From Hesseltinella vesiculosa (lineage: Eukaryota > Mucoromycota > Mucoromycetes > Mucorales > Cunninghamellaceae): a stretch of DNA of 64,000 nt. The position numbers and the translations under genes were made by a program. Below, piece by piece: positions 32,755 to 44,279 of the stretch. Location: contig MCGT01000028.1 in NCBI GenBank assembly GCA_002104935.1, positions 186,001-250,000 on the forward strand, read 5' to 3'. Position 1 is the stretch's first letter. Each line of letters begins with the position of its first letter. Below the pieces are notes generated by a model. The model was not told the origin of the DNA, did not search any database, and was given only the letters and a program-made list of their open reading frames with translations.

Positions 32755-33906
32755 GCCAATGAAGTATAATTCATAAAATAGTGTACCCTGGCTTAATCAG
32801 AATGATTTTGAGTGGTTATTTTTTTGACAGCGCAGCTTTTTTTCTATTCAGATATTTTCGAGAGAGCATTTGCGTCTCCAGTTTTTTCCTGAAATGTCTT
32901 TTACTTTTGCTGGCATCGAAGGCACCGTTTGAAGCTTCACAAAGGATTTCATAGCTACAGAATACCACCTGCATCTAACGCGTTACATTGCCAAGTCTAT
33001 CAATAGAAGTGCGATTTGTTCTTTTTCGCCACCATGACACCGTGCATTTGTTTACAAGGTGACGCGCACCGGCATCACTTCATTTTTTTTTTTTGGTTTT
33101 CGCTGTGTATTGCCACGTGATTGACTTTTGCACAATGTTCCAGATGCCATACTGGCCTTTGTAAAAGATGTTGCTTCATTTCCGTTTTCACATTAGCACC
33201 ATGTTCCCGACTCAGTCTCCAAATTGAGTATTTGCCGGTTGCTATAGCAACCTACTTCCTTGCTTTCTTGAGTTTAAATTTTGCACTAGGCGCCACCCCC
33301 AAAATTTGGCAGGCGGCAAGTATTCTGACACGATATACGTGCAAGTGTTTATGAACCAAGTAAGCTATGCGTTCTATGTTTTTAACCATCATAGATTACC
33401 ACCATGACGCGCACGGGAATGCCGGCACACACAGAGAAATGGAGAGAGCTCCGTTTTGAATGACCGCTTTTTTTTTTTTTTTTTTTTTGCTTGGGGATTG
33501 TTTCAGCCTTAGCTCGGCGGTATGTTGTCAGGAAGGCTTGCATTTATAGCCATTATTCCCCTCAACATAAGCAAGCGTGATGAAAAATTGGAGTAGATTG
33601 GTAGAGGTTTTTGATGATTTATCGGCGCGCTCACAAGAACGAAAGAAGAAAAATGATTCATCTGCCAAAAAAATAAAAAAAAGAGAGAGATAAAAAGATG
33701 GTAGGAGACCTTGACTATCATAAACTTCAGCTTGGCCAAGGTGAATCTTCAGTAAGACCTTTTAGTGGTCTTCAAGAAGAATAAATATGGTCAAAACCTC
33801 AGCCAATAGGTCCAAATTTGGCGCATATGAGGTGATAGTTTTTCCTGTCATATCGCCTCGCCCAGGGGTCCCCTGGTGAAAATGACTATATTTTTTTATT
33901 TTTTAG

Positions 33907-34154
33907 CTGGTGTTCAAGTTGCCAAATATGGGTTCATCATCCCGAGTATTGAAACCTTGTTGTCTTCCCTTTTTTTTTTAACTCTTTTTTTTTACCTTTT
34001 TCTACTGCTTCTTTTTTATTTCCAAGGTTAAGCACCGAAACGGATTCGGTAGGTTGCTTGTTTAACATCTTTTCACTTTGTCTTAAAATGCTCATTCTTA
34101 TTTTTATCATGAATAAAGGTGCTATTTTCACGTTTAGCAGTCAGACACACAACA
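33907..34154. other. about 250 bp insertion in the right palindrome arm
   Basis: In the left arm, copy 3 reads straight from the AGCTGGGG-type block into the AATCAGAAATGTC-type block. In the right arm these are separated by about 250 bp of unrelated T-rich DNA, beginning TGTTCAAGTTGCC and ending ACACACAACAC. No coding sequence or obvious terminal repeats were seen. It could be a small non-autonomous element or filler DNA. Confidence 0.6.
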
Positions 34155-34639
34155 CTGGGGAATCAGAAATGTCAAAACAAAAGTGACAAAACGCTGGTTG
34201 GGAAACATACCCCAATTGCCATGTATATTCCTGCACTTTCCTCATTCATGTATTTGTACACCTTTGAAAAATTTCAGACTGATCTAATCTCTCAAAAATG
34301 CTGTGTAGCATTAGTTTTTTTTTAAAAAAAAAAAGATTGAAAGGCTCTTGGTCGGAGTTCTACAAGTATATTACGAGCGCGCCAGAGCAAAGGAGACGTA
34401 GCTGTAACAGAGGTCAATCCACAATGGAGAGATATGCTTGCTGAAAAAGTAGAGCAGAAGAGTTTTTCAATGATGAAAAAGAAATTAGCTGGCTAAAACC
34501 AATCTCCGCACATCGCCTTTGATGGTTGGGCCGGTGCACACAAGGCATTTGGTTGTCAACCTTCTAACTCTTCCCTCCACGGCCGGAGATAGCTGCAAGT
34601 TTTATCATAGTCAAATCCTATCATTTTGAACTCGCATAC

Positions 34640-34900
34640 AAAATTTGAGGCGAATCGACTTTGAGCAAATTTGCACTGCGATTTTGATCAGATCGCCTGG
34701 GGGGTCCCCTGGCCAAAATGGCCGATTTCTCTTTTTTTTTAGCGGGGGAATCGGAGATGTCAAAACGAAAATGATCAAAAGTTGGCTGGGCGACCTTCAC
34801 CGATTGATCTGCATTTTTCCGTGCCATTATGATTCATGCATGTGTGCCCTCTTACAAAATATCAGATTGATCTGATCACTCAAAAGTGCAGTGTATCCTT
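34640..34900 (-). repeat. copy of the dispersed repeat (right outer arm)
   Basis: Inverted partner of 22520-22760, with the core reading CTGGCCAAAATGGCCGATTT on this strand. Similarity to the left arm continues with decay to about 35090. Confidence 0.7.
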
Positions 34901-35090
34901 TGCTTTTTTTTTCCAAAATGAAAACGAAACAATTTGGTGGCCCAAATTAATCTCCGACCAGTGCATTCGGTTCCACTCTCGCTATTAAAAAGCAATCAAA
35001 ATTGCAAAATCCAACCCACCATTACAAACTGTTCCAATGCCATAGATTTCTTGCTTCTATGTCGGTCACCTCAGCTTGGTTTGGCAAAGA

Positions 35091-35345
35091 TAGATAAGTC
35101 ATATGCTGACCAGATGCAATCGACACATGCGCTGGGAATGACCTTTGAAGGCTATAGCGATACGGGTTCGTCGCACTCAAGTAAATAGCAGTGTGCATTG
35201 GCGTTGTCGGTATGGCAGCTATTTTTAAGGTTTGCTGCAGTAATGCAGACGGTTGGGAAACAGTCGACGTTTCGTCTTTCGCTGGTGATTCTTAAAATGT
35301 AACCTTTTATTTTATAAGAAGGGCGGTCGAGGGTGTCGATTCTCT
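35091..35345. other. 3' flank of the porphobilinogen deaminase gene
   Basis: A transition from repeat-derived DNA to unique sequence. TTTTATTTTATAAG lies near 35305-35318 on the plus strand. On the minus strand this puts an AATAAA-like signal about 40 bp after the deaminase stop. Confidence 0.4.
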
Positions 35346-36382
35346 TTATCGGCCAAGTAAGGCAGCAGCACCAGCTGCTAGTAACGCGTTGGCCACCTTG
35401 GCACCCAATTGGTTGGCTTGCTCGTAATCGGTTTCGGGAGAGGTGCCTTCAATGGCGGCTTGGTCGTTATCCTCAAGCACCTTTTGGCCATCCAAGCTCG
35501 AGACAAGGCCACGCAGCGTCAGTACACCGTTTTCGAAGTTCGTGTTAACACCAATAGGTACACTGCAGCCGCCTTCCAGGGTGCGCATGAACGAGCGTTC
35601 ACATGTACAGGCCACACGGGTGGTGTAGTCATTGACAGAGGCAAGGAGGTTGAGGCACTTTGTGTCGTTTTCACGGCATTCGACACCAAGGGCACCTTGG
35701 GAAACGGCATGTAACGATTCATCAGGGGTGAGGATGTGTGTGATGCGGTGACCCAGATCAATGCGAGTGAGCCCAGCCACAGCCAGAACAATGGCTGCAT
35801 ATTCACCTTCAGGATCGTCTAACTTGGCAAGTCTCGTGTTCCTGTTAAAAAGTTAAAAAAAAAACGGAGAAAGATGATTAAAAAAATAAATAAATGGATT
35901 TTGACTTACAAGTTGCCACGGATGTCCTTGTATTCGAATTGAGGGTACTTTCGCTTGAGTTGAGCAATACGGCGCAAACTGCTGGTACCAATGACAGAGC
36001 CAGCAGGCAAATCACTTAGCTTCTTGTCCTTGTTACTGGGAGACATGACCACGGCATCGTGAGGATTCTCTCGTTTGGTGACGGCGCCCAGGATCATACC
36101 AGGAGGCAGGGTGGTGGGTAAATCCTTCAAGCTATGCACAACGAAATCAACACGACCATCCTCCAATGCAACTTCAAGTTCCTTTGTGAACAGTGACTTT
36201 TCGCCAATCTTGCTCAGTGATACGTCCAGGACCTTGTCGCCCAATGTTGACATGGGCACGATTTCAAATTCACATTCAGGGTAGTGTGATTGCAAGGTCT
36301 TTTGGATGAAAACTGTTTGCACCATGGCCAATTGTGACTTACGGGTACCGATGCGAAACACTTGTTTCTCTACTGTTGACAT
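35346..36382 (-). CDS. HEM3: porphobilinogen deaminase (hydroxymethylbilane synthase)
   Basis: The heme pathway enzyme that joins four porphobilinogens into hydroxymethylbilane. Two exons (35910-36382, 35346-35841) give 322 residues. Signatures: [15 protein letters not shown] at the N-terminus, [45 protein letters not shown] and the intron-spanning [14 protein letters not shown]. The dipyrromethane cofactor loop is [18 protein letters not shown], whose GGC cysteine binds the cofactor. Length is normal for the family. Cytosolic. Confidence 0.96.
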
Positions 36383-36998
36383 GTTGAAATAAATAGTAAA
36401 TGGCCAGGGGGAGAAAAGTGTTGAAAAAAAGTATGGAGCACAAAAAAAAAAATACCCTTGACTCCGCACAAACGGCGCTGCTTATGGCTACATGAGGCTG
36501 GAGTTCCAAGCACTTTTAAGAATGTACTGTTATTCTTTAGGAATCAAATTACCTCTAAGCGCGAAGAAGGTGTGCTGCTATGCTCTTCCAGAGGGCAGTG
36601 GGGAGACGCTATCGAGTTTGATAATTAAAAGTCTTCGACCCTCACAGTACGCACCCTGTAAATTTCAGTTCAAAAAGGACCGCCACGCTGTATGGACTTG
36701 GTCTGGACCGTTGTTTGCCATGAATACGCAGCTGATCAGATCGTCTGATACCATGACATGGTAAATGAAGGCTCATCTTAATTAGGATCAAGGCAGCGTC
36801 AAACATGGACTGTCAGTTCTCTACACCCTGCACCTCCAACAGCAAAGAAGGCTGATGGGACCTGAAGTGGGTGATTTAGTGCAACTTTGAACGCGAAAAA
36901 AAAAGAAATGGGAGGCAAAAAAAAAAAAAAGCAAGAGAGGGGGTAACGGCATTAAGGTTAATAATATATAGCACATGCTTCTAAACGAAGGGTTGCTT
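36383..36998. other. intergenic stretch between HEM3 and SYS1, no gene seen
   Basis: HEM3 upstream region and SYS1 downstream region. A plus-strand frame at 36492-36764 is open but has no recognisable features. A-rich runs occur at 36899-36930. Confidence 0.45.
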
Positions 36999-37795
36999 TT
37001 AAGAGCTGGAGGGCATGCTGGACATGGGAATTGTTTCGTAAGAATCGTTGTTGGCTGACCACAGCTGCTGGCTTCGGTCGAGAATGACCTTTCTTGCCTT
37101 GCCAACAGCCTCGGTCAAAGGACCTTTTTCAGTATGTTGGTCACGTCTTTCAGCATCGGACACTTTGCGTTTGGGTTTATGGCTGCTGGAAGGTTCATCG
37201 GTGTCGTCTTCATCCAAGGCCCGCTGATCTGTGCCGGTCATGCGAGACGGAGGGGATGTTGTCGAGGAGCTACCCATGAGAAAGATAGGTTTCATTTCAT
37301 GACGCATACATGCCCATTCGCCGCCAAGAGTCATAATCAAGATCGTCAAGCCTTGTACGATCCACCATGTCATTGTCCAAGGAAACTGGTGTTCATAGAT
37401 GCAGCAAAACAGCAAATGGCATCCGTGCAGGGTAAGTACAAAATCAAGTACTTGGCGAGCACGCTGGACAATCATCACTAGCAAAGGAATCAGCAAGACT
37501 GCTGTTACCATCCATACAAGGCCCAGTGTCCATCCAAACACGTTGTCCGTCTGTAATACTTCAGCTTTAAATATCGCATCCATAGTCATTGGTAGGCCAC
37601 TGAGATTGACGGCAATAAACAACAGCAAACTGACCAGCAGGTAATACAGCGCTTGAATTGAAATAATCTGGGGCCAGTAGAAAAGATGTGCATCGTCAAC
37701 CTCTCATTGCCATGCTATCTTATATTACATTAGAATATTACCTGTGAGATGATCAGGATTGGATCCCATCCAGAAAGACGAAACGAAGATGCCAT
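36999..37795 (-). CDS. SYS1: SYS1-like Golgi membrane protein with an extended tail
   Basis: A Golgi multispanning protein that in other organisms recruits the GTPase Arl3/ARFRP1. Two exons (37742-37795, 36999-37667) give 240 residues. The N-terminus FRLSGWDPILIISQ, formed across the intron with IISIQALYYLLVSLLLF, is typical of SYS1. It is followed by four hydrophobic segments, VLDFVLTLHGCHLLFCCIYE, WWIVQGLTILIMTLGGEWAC and RHEMKPI. The family core ends there at about residue 155. The remaining 85 residues are a hydrophilic, Ser/Asp/Lys-rich cytosolic tail not usual in SYS1. Divergent from CSN3. Confidence 0.87.
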
Positions 37796-38186
37796 AAAAA
37801 AAAGCTCGGAAGGAAGGAAGGCCAGTTCTCAAAGACAGCAGATTGAAAGGCAGCCAAGCCCTGGAAGCAACAGCTGGAAGTGCTCCAGAGCTTGCCGAAA
37901 ATGGCCCTTCCAGCATCCTCAATTTCGCGATCCGTTCGAGAAACCAAGCTTCGACCATATTGTCTCCGCATAGCCTCGAAATCTAGTTTTGACGTGGGGA
38001 TTGGCAGCATCTGCTGGTTACGTCGACATTCTGATATAGCCTGTGAGGCTCAGTAAAGCATTAAAAAAATAAATAGGGGAGCAAAGAATCAAAAAAATTC
38101 TGCATACGCAGCGTTATTTTGTTATTTTTTTTTTCCAAAAAAAAAAAATAAAACTTGGTTCCCCTCATTCTCTCCTCTAAAATAAC
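37796..38186. promoter_or_regulatory. shared divergent region of SYS1 and CSN3
   Basis: About 390 bp between head-to-head starts. A-rich and T-rich runs at 38120-38150 lie close to the CSN3 ATG. A minus-strand open frame (37753-38010) overlaps the SYS1 start in another frame; I read it as untranslated leader, perhaps with an upstream ORF. Confidence 0.4.
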
Positions 38187-40085
38187 ATGGCGCCGCCTGT
38201 GGATGTCGATACAGTTATTGGAACGCTCTTATCCATTACAAGCATTAGCGATCTACGAGGACATGACGTATGTCAACAGCTGGAAACCCTCAACGACCAG
38301 CAATTGACCTCGAATGGATGTCAACCGTTACAGGTTCTCACTCCTTCACAGCATTCACTTGGTTATCTTTATTTTATGCAAGCTCTTCCTTCTCATCTCG
38401 GTTGACAACAAGCACTCATCCACCGTCCTTGCTCTTGTTTTACTAGAACGGCAGCTTGTCGTAAGGCAGATGAAACTGCAGCGCAAGAATTGTATTTTAT
38501 GCTCGTCCAGTTTATCCATGGAGCCGATATCGATCAGCTCAAACTGGCCGGTAAGCAAAGTAAGTCCTTACATTATTGAAATTCGTACTGTCACGTTATA
38601 AAATGACCAACCTCTTCATGTCATAGTGAATCGTATAAGCTTGGCCTTGGAACATTTGGCCGAAGTACAGGGCAACGTAAGGTGCTTCGTTTTTTTTTTT
38701 TTTTTGAAGAAAGAGATACTCAAGTATTTTCTCCTCAAAGCCTATGTTAGTGTTAGCCCCGTTGCGTACATTGATTGAACGATTGACCGATGCCGATGAA
38801 CCTGTGCTTACGCCATTTCATTCTGTACTTGCAAAGCATGCCCTATTATCCAAAATGTACAAATATCCTCTCCCTATATTGAACAATTATATTATAGAAG
38901 TCGATCCAAAGGTAAGAGTGGTAAATAAAAAAATATACGCAAACTCGTGAATTTTTTTTATATGGTACAGATGTATGGGACAAGCATTCAAGACTACCTA
39001 GAATATCATTATTACGGTGCTGTAGTGTTCATCGGCAACAAGCTCTTTGCCAAGGCGTTTGATTTCCTACTTTTGGTGATTGCGGCTCCTCAACAAAAAG
39101 CTTTCAGTGCCATTCAACTGGAAAGCTACAAGCGATTCATTTTGGTGTCCTTGATTTTGTTTGGTTCGGTAAGAAAGAGAGAAATTGGAGAGAGACTCTC
39201 CACTCACACGTTTTTTTTATCGGCAGCTCAAAACCTTGCCAAAATATGTGCCTCATGTCATTGAAAAGTTATGTCGGAAACGCCATCCAGCTTACTTTCA
39301 ATTGCTCCAAGCCTTCCAAGATGATAACATGAATAGTTTGAACCGCACTCTCCAAACCCAACAACAAACCTTTAGCAACGTAAAACAGGCCAGAATGTCA
39401 CGAACATTTAGAGTTGAAAAATCTCACATGTCTTCCCCAAATTTTACAGGATGGACTCTTTGGCTTGGCCAAGCAATTGAAGAATGCGTTGTATCGCAAA
39501 CGCATCCAAAATCTTGCCAACGTGTATTGTAAAATCTACCTCAAGGACGTGGTAAAATCGATCTCCCATCGCGCTCATCCAATTGCCGCTCCTGCTGCGG
39601 AAATTATGATTCTTGACATGGTAAAAAAAAAAAAAAAAATTGAAAAATTCAATGCTGACCTTTCTATTCTATTCTAGATCCACAAACAAGAATTAAGAGC
39701 CCAATTGTCTACCGTTATGATGAACAATACCCCATTGAAGCTTTTGACCTTTCAAGATAGCCAAGATGCCAAAAGGGACACGCCAAAGGATCATGCCACC
39801 CTCTATGCCCGTCTTCTCGCCACCATGTCCGCCAATACCAGATTATCAGCTATGGATAAAAGTGAAGGCCTAGACAAGGGTTTCCAAACAAAGGTACAAA
39901 CAAAGTAGTGTGTAAAGAGGTATTGATGGACGGTGTTCATTTTTTATTTTTATTTTTATTATCTTTTTTTTTTTTTGAAAAAGTTTTTGTCTTTGGGCGC
40001 AGCAAGACAACGAATGGGGAATACAGCAAACACAATGGACGAAGAAATGGAACAAACAATGGAAGAAGATGGCAAAGTGTATTGA
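38187..40085 (+). CDS. CSN3: COP9 signalosome subunit 3
   Basis: A scaffold PCI-domain subunit of the COP9 signalosome, which removes NEDD8 from cullin ligases. About eight exons. The conserved text includes VDTVIGTLLSI, then LALEHLAEVQGN, MLVLAPLRTLIERLTD, SIQDYLEYHYYGAVVFIGN, FLLLVIAAPQQKAFSAIQLE and YKRFILVSLILFG. It continues with CKIYLKDVVKSISHRAHP, the PCI end, and then TRLSAMDKSEGLDKG. Two places are uncertain: the first intron (donor GTTCTC at 38334; acceptor at 38446 or 38465) and the last exon, where one frame ends MDEEMEQTMEEDGKVY at 40085 and another runs on. Confidence 0.85.
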
Positions 40086-40221
40086 TATCATTTTAGTCTA
40101 TAGTCTAAAATAAAGCTCACGATGACTTGGATCTAAACGTTTCGTGCAAAAAAAAAAAAAGAAGGGGATGGCAGTCAACGACTATGAAATTTGAAAACAA
40201 TGGTATGCGATTACTTATCAC

Positions 40222-41198
40222 TTACATTTGGGCTTTACTTTTCTTCTTCTTGATAACCGACACTGGGGCATGGGATTTGTGCAAAAGATAACTGGACACC
40301 GAGCCCAAAAACAACCTTTAAAATAAAAAAAAAAAATCAGGTCCGCAGCGCCCACTCTTTTTCCCCCATTGCCCTACCCTTTCATTTTGTTTCTACCACG
40401 GGAGCCACAGATGACAAGGGTGAATGAATTATCCTTGATGAACTGGTAAAGCGATTCCTTGATTCGGCCAACCATGGCGTACGAGGTGAGTGTGACATTG
40501 AATAAAAGCATCTGACCCAATACGGCTTGAGCTCGTTCCATAATTTTTTCCGCGCCCATTTTCATCTGTGTTGATACTTTGGTGAGAAGAGATGGGGGAG
40601 GTTCAGATAAAGTTACCTCGGAGGTCAGGGAAAGACCTTGTTTTTTGACAGTTTCAGGATTATCTTCTCGGTTGAGCACAGACACGATATGCAGCTCATC
40701 GCCGTCACGCAGCATGGACCCCATTGTCCATTCCATTGCATAAAAACTTTCTTCGGAAAAATCACATGCCACCATGTACGAACGAGGTCGTCGTGTGATT
40801 TCTTCCTTTTCAGTGCCTTGCGAGCCGGCGCCATAGGTGGTAGAGATCACGTAGCGGTCACTGGTTTGGGTTATCGAAGGCGTATCCTTGAAAACGAGCA
40901 AATCGTTCCGGGAATTGCGTTTCTTGGTGATCTGGCGAGTCAGTCGTCGAGTCATGTCAGGGGTGAAAGGGATACTCTTGTTGGCTTGCGTGGTCTTCCA
41001 GAGATCTTCATCGATACTGTCCTCGTCCTCGTCAGAGCTGTCGTCAGTGAGCAAGTTGGGATTAGGTTGATCATGGATGATGGCTACGCTAGAATCGGAA
41101 TCAACTGGCTCATTCACATGCTTTGCCTGTTCTTGGAACAGTTCGGGAACATCATTTGATGGCTCCTCTGTTGTAAGAGGATGTTCATGCTCCAGCAT
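40222..41198 (-). CDS. universal stress protein (UspA) domain protein
   Basis: 304 residues in two exons (40378-41198, 40222-40315). The first 130 residues are acidic and disordered (DDSSDEDEDSIDEDLW). The UspA domain follows: SYMVACDFSEESFYAMEWTM, GDELHIVSVLNRED, MVGRIKESLYQFIKDNSF, then VICGSRGRNKMKG joined across the intron to LFLGSVSSYLLHKSHAPVSV. The G-2x-G-9x-G(S/T) nucleotide-binding pattern of ATP-binding Usp proteins is present at GSRGRNKMKGLFLGSVSS. The protein ends in a lysine-rich tail. Its function is unknown beyond possible ATP binding in stress responses. Convergent with CSN3, divergent from PEX3. Confidence 0.88.
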
Positions 41199-42286
41199 TT
41201 TATTTTCTGAATGAAAAAAAAAAGAAAGAATAAAAAATTTCACCAGAACTAAACCAAGTATTACTTTAAACGCCGCTTTTTCTGCTTTGTGTTTTATTGT
41301 TTTTTCCGTTCATGTTGGCTACTGTAAAAAGCATCCCATGCCGGATAAAAGCATCAAGCACATCCTTGCTGGAGTAGATGGCAACTATGGGATGCTTTGG
41401 AGAATAAAAATAAAATCTAAATGACAAGAGTGGCTGGGGCGTCGGCACGGCAAGGCCATAGGGTGTTGCTCGTGTTGGAAGAGGTGCTGGCCAATGGATA
41501 CCATGCTGCAAGTCGCCATCGCATCCCGGTCAAATAAGGCTGCACTGGAGTTGCACCGCAGAAGTGCTACCATTCATGACTGGGTTCTTGTTTGGGCCAT
41601 AGCACACAAAGCAGAGCTGCGTTGAAGGAGTAGAGTGAGTGGCCTTGTTGCTGTTAGTGTGGCTCTTTTTTACCTACCTAGCTTGGTCTGAACTCATTTA
41701 ACAAGATAACTGCAAGCTTTCCCTGTCATTGTTGGTCGTCCAATTGGCTAAGCACCAGGGAAGATGAACAAGGAGGTTGCTTTTTCAGAGGCGCAGCTTC
41801 CGGTCCTTGCGGCCAACACCAAGAAGATCATTCTTTGACTGGGATACTTTGTCACGCAAAAAGTGAAGCCGCGTGCTTTTTTTTATTTGTGGTGCATGTC
41901 TCCAATGGGAAAAAAATTAGCACAGGCGGACCTCCTGAAAACCATGACGACTTGATGCTGAACCTTGGTCATCTGTTGAAAAAAAAAATAAAAAGTCCAA
42001 GGGTGAAAAAAATTGTGAGTATCCATATCCTGCTGTTTATGTCATGGGCATGCCTTTCACTATGCTCTTTTATATTTGGTATATTAATCCAAGGTATATG
42101 ACTCGGTTTCTACTTTTTTCTGCAAGCGGATCATTGCATACTTGAAACTGACTCTTTGGCTGGCTTCTTACGTTTTTGGGAGGACAGGAGGCACCTTCGT
42201 TTTCATTGGCTCGTCGGTGTTGAGTGTGGTTTGTCATTTTTTTCTTCTTCTTTTGCTTTGTCTCCTTTTTATTGGCTTTTTTTTTC
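41199..42286. other. 1.1 kb divergent intergenic region between the Usp gene and PEX3
   Basis: No protein-like ORF. The stretch next to PEX3 (42235-42285) is a T/C-rich leader. Frames at 41266-41573 and 41835-42101 are short with no recognisable content. Confidence 0.45.
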
Positions 42287-44279
42287 ATGGCGATACTGAC
42301 ATCGGTTAAGGATTATGTGAAGCGACATCGCCGTGGGTTGTTTGTGACAGCCACGCTTGCGGGTGGCACCTACCTGGCTGGCCGTTATGCATCCAACAAA
42401 CTGAAAGAGTTCCAAGAAAAGTCTACATCAGAACGTCTTGCCAAAGAAAAGTAAGCTGTCTTACTTGATTTTTTGCATGTACCTACCCCAACATTTCTTC
42501 TATGTATCATCAATAGCCTGAAGCGGCGCTTCCAGCAAAATCAAAATGACTGTGTCTTTACTGTCTTGTCCTTGCTGCCTACGCTGGGTGATCAGGTGTT
42601 GATTGAAATGAACATCGAAGCCTCGTGGGCCAAGCTACAGGAATCGCGCAAGCTTGAAAAGTTGGCAGAAAAGAAACGTAAAGAAAAAGAAAAGCGCAAG
42701 CAAGATCGTCTTGAACAGCGACAAGAACGACATGCACGCCGGGAACAAGAGCGTTTGGAGAAAGAGCGTTTGGAGCAAGAGCGCCTGGCCAACGCCGCTC
42801 AACAAGAGGAACAGGCTGACAGAGCAGCCCCAGACAGTGATGCTGGAACAGGCGGCCACGAAAATACTGCGGCTGATGTGGGTAAGGATGAACAATCAGA
42901 CGAGCAGCCATCGCCTGCCGCGACCGAACAATCACCCCTGGACATGAGCATAGGCAGCATCGCGGACTCTGTACACTCCACCACTACCTCGTCCTCGATG
43001 ATTGTTGTCGAGAACCAAGACGCCGACTCGGAAGAAGAGGATGAGGATGAGGATGACCTTGCTTTAGATGGCTTGTTGGACAAAAAGGCCAAATACCACT
43101 TGTGGGAAGATATCAAATTGGACAGTGAGTTTTCTGAGGGAAAAAAAAAAAGAAGTTGCTGACACGTGATTTCACCTTGATTAGGCTTCTCAAGAACTCT
43201 CGTGTCGCTTTATTCTGTGACATTTTTGACCTTGCTTACACATGTGCAATTGAATTTGCTGGGCCGCTTTACGTATGTATGGTCAGTGTCTGTATTGAAC
43301 AAGAGTGAGCCTACAATCCGTCTACAATACGGAGACGACCAGCAAGACAACGGTTTTTTGGACGCCAAGACCGAGCGTATGTTCTTGAGTGTCAGCTGGT
43401 GGCTGTTGCATCGCGGCTGGCGCAAATGTGCCGAACGTGTTCAAGAAGCAGTTCAGCAAGAAATCAAAGGGTAATACATAGTTTTTTTAAAAAAAAAAAT
43501 TCAGGGAACGCATCTGCCACCGTGCTCATTTTTTTTTCTTTCACACAGTCTGCCATTGAAGAGTATCATTACCTATGAAGGGGCTCAAGATATTGTCAAG
43601 AACTTGCGACATCGTATTGAATACGAAGAGGATGGTACAACACCGTATAGGTAAGGTTAACCTCTCGTGAAATGAAGGGGACGGTCAAGGTGTCTGATTT
43701 CTTCTGTTCAGTTTCCGATCATGGATGTTGCCTGATAGTCAAGATGAAGAGTTGGAATTCCTTCGTGAAAGTGGCTTTTCATCTCAAGATATCAAGGAAG
43801 CCACAGCTGGCGTGTCACTACGCCAATTACTAGACGAAACGAAGGATTATCTTGATAGGTACGAGGGACTGGAGCGGCTCCCATGGAAGCATTCGCTTAC
43901 CAACTTTTTACGCTTGTAGTCCCGATTTTGTATCGGTTTTGTCTTGTTGTTTGGAAGAAGTGTACGGTATCTTCAATCACAATGTGTTTGGTAAGGCACT
44001 TTTGGCAGGTCCTTTGGATCCTAGCGTGGAACGTATTCAGGAAATCAAGGATGATGCCAGCGCTGGCGATAAGAAAATGACCTTAGCCAATTTGTTACCC
44101 TCGATCAGTCGTCAATCACATTTGATCATTGCTGGAAACGAATACCTCAATGTACTACTGCTGACCAGTAAAAGCTTCAAAACTTAACATTTTTTTTTTA
44201 GGGATTTGCTTATATTAAAGAATTGCAAGCGTTCTCTGCTATGGTTTACACTCAGTACGGTGAAGAAATCGAAAATTGA
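42287..44279 (+). CDS. PEX3: peroxisomal biogenesis factor 3 (peroxin-3)
   Basis: A peroxisomal membrane receptor for the chaperone PEX19 that inserts membrane proteins. Seven exons (42287-42450, 42517-43124, 43185-43470, 43549-43650, 43712-43858, 43920-44151, 44202-44279) give 538 residues. The N-terminal targeting and membrane part is VKRHRRGLFVTATLAGGTYLAG then RYASNKLKEFQE. NDCVFTVLSLLPTLGDQVL and YSVTFLTLLTHVQLNLLGR follow, then the C-terminal SFSRTL-to-YIKELQAF region. An insertion of about 130 residues (residues ~85-215) is a charged, partly coiled region ending in an acidic run (EEEDEDEDD), longer than in most relatives. Confidence 0.93.

Larger units (their letters stand above)
28615..32771 (-). 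mobile_element. intact DIRS-type tyrosine-recombinase retroelement
   Basis: A 4157 bp element transcribed on the minus strand, with gag-like, reverse transcriptase/RNase H and tyrosine recombinase ORFs, all open. It has 97 bp inverted terminal repeats (28662-28758 and 32658-32754). A roughly 98 bp internal complementary region (28791-28888) is complementary to both element ends joined head to tail. It interrupts the right arm of the palindrome with no target-site duplication: removing it restores GTT-CATAAAA, the exact mirror of the left arm. The junction has one base of ambiguity (28615-32771 or 28616-32772). This structure is diagnostic of DIRS elements, which integrate as circles. Confidence 0.93.
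22300..35090. mobile_element. nested foldback element: giant inverted repeat with three insertions
   Basis: The two halves are inverted copies of each other about a centre at 28,286. Between 27,375 and 28,267 every left position p pairs with 56,572-p, or with 60,729-p once the DIRS insertion is passed, with no indels that I can find. The same 67-codon and 77-codon open frames therefore occur at mirror positions. Removing three later insertions (23691-27244, 28615-32771 and 33907-34154) restores a palindrome with arms of roughly 2.2 kb. The outer arm parts (about 22300-23690 and 33480-35090) are repeat copies and more diverged than the inner parts. There is no host gene inside. Confidence 0.8.

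Noticed and set aside
28615..32771. LTR retrotransposon reading of the 28-33 kb element
   Set aside because: The ends are inverted, not direct, repeats, there is no protease or DDE integrase, and a tyrosine recombinase is present.
36492..36764. 90-codon plus-strand frame between HEM3 and SYS1
   Set aside because: No recognisable domain, no splice partners, and it lies in the HEM3 promoter region.
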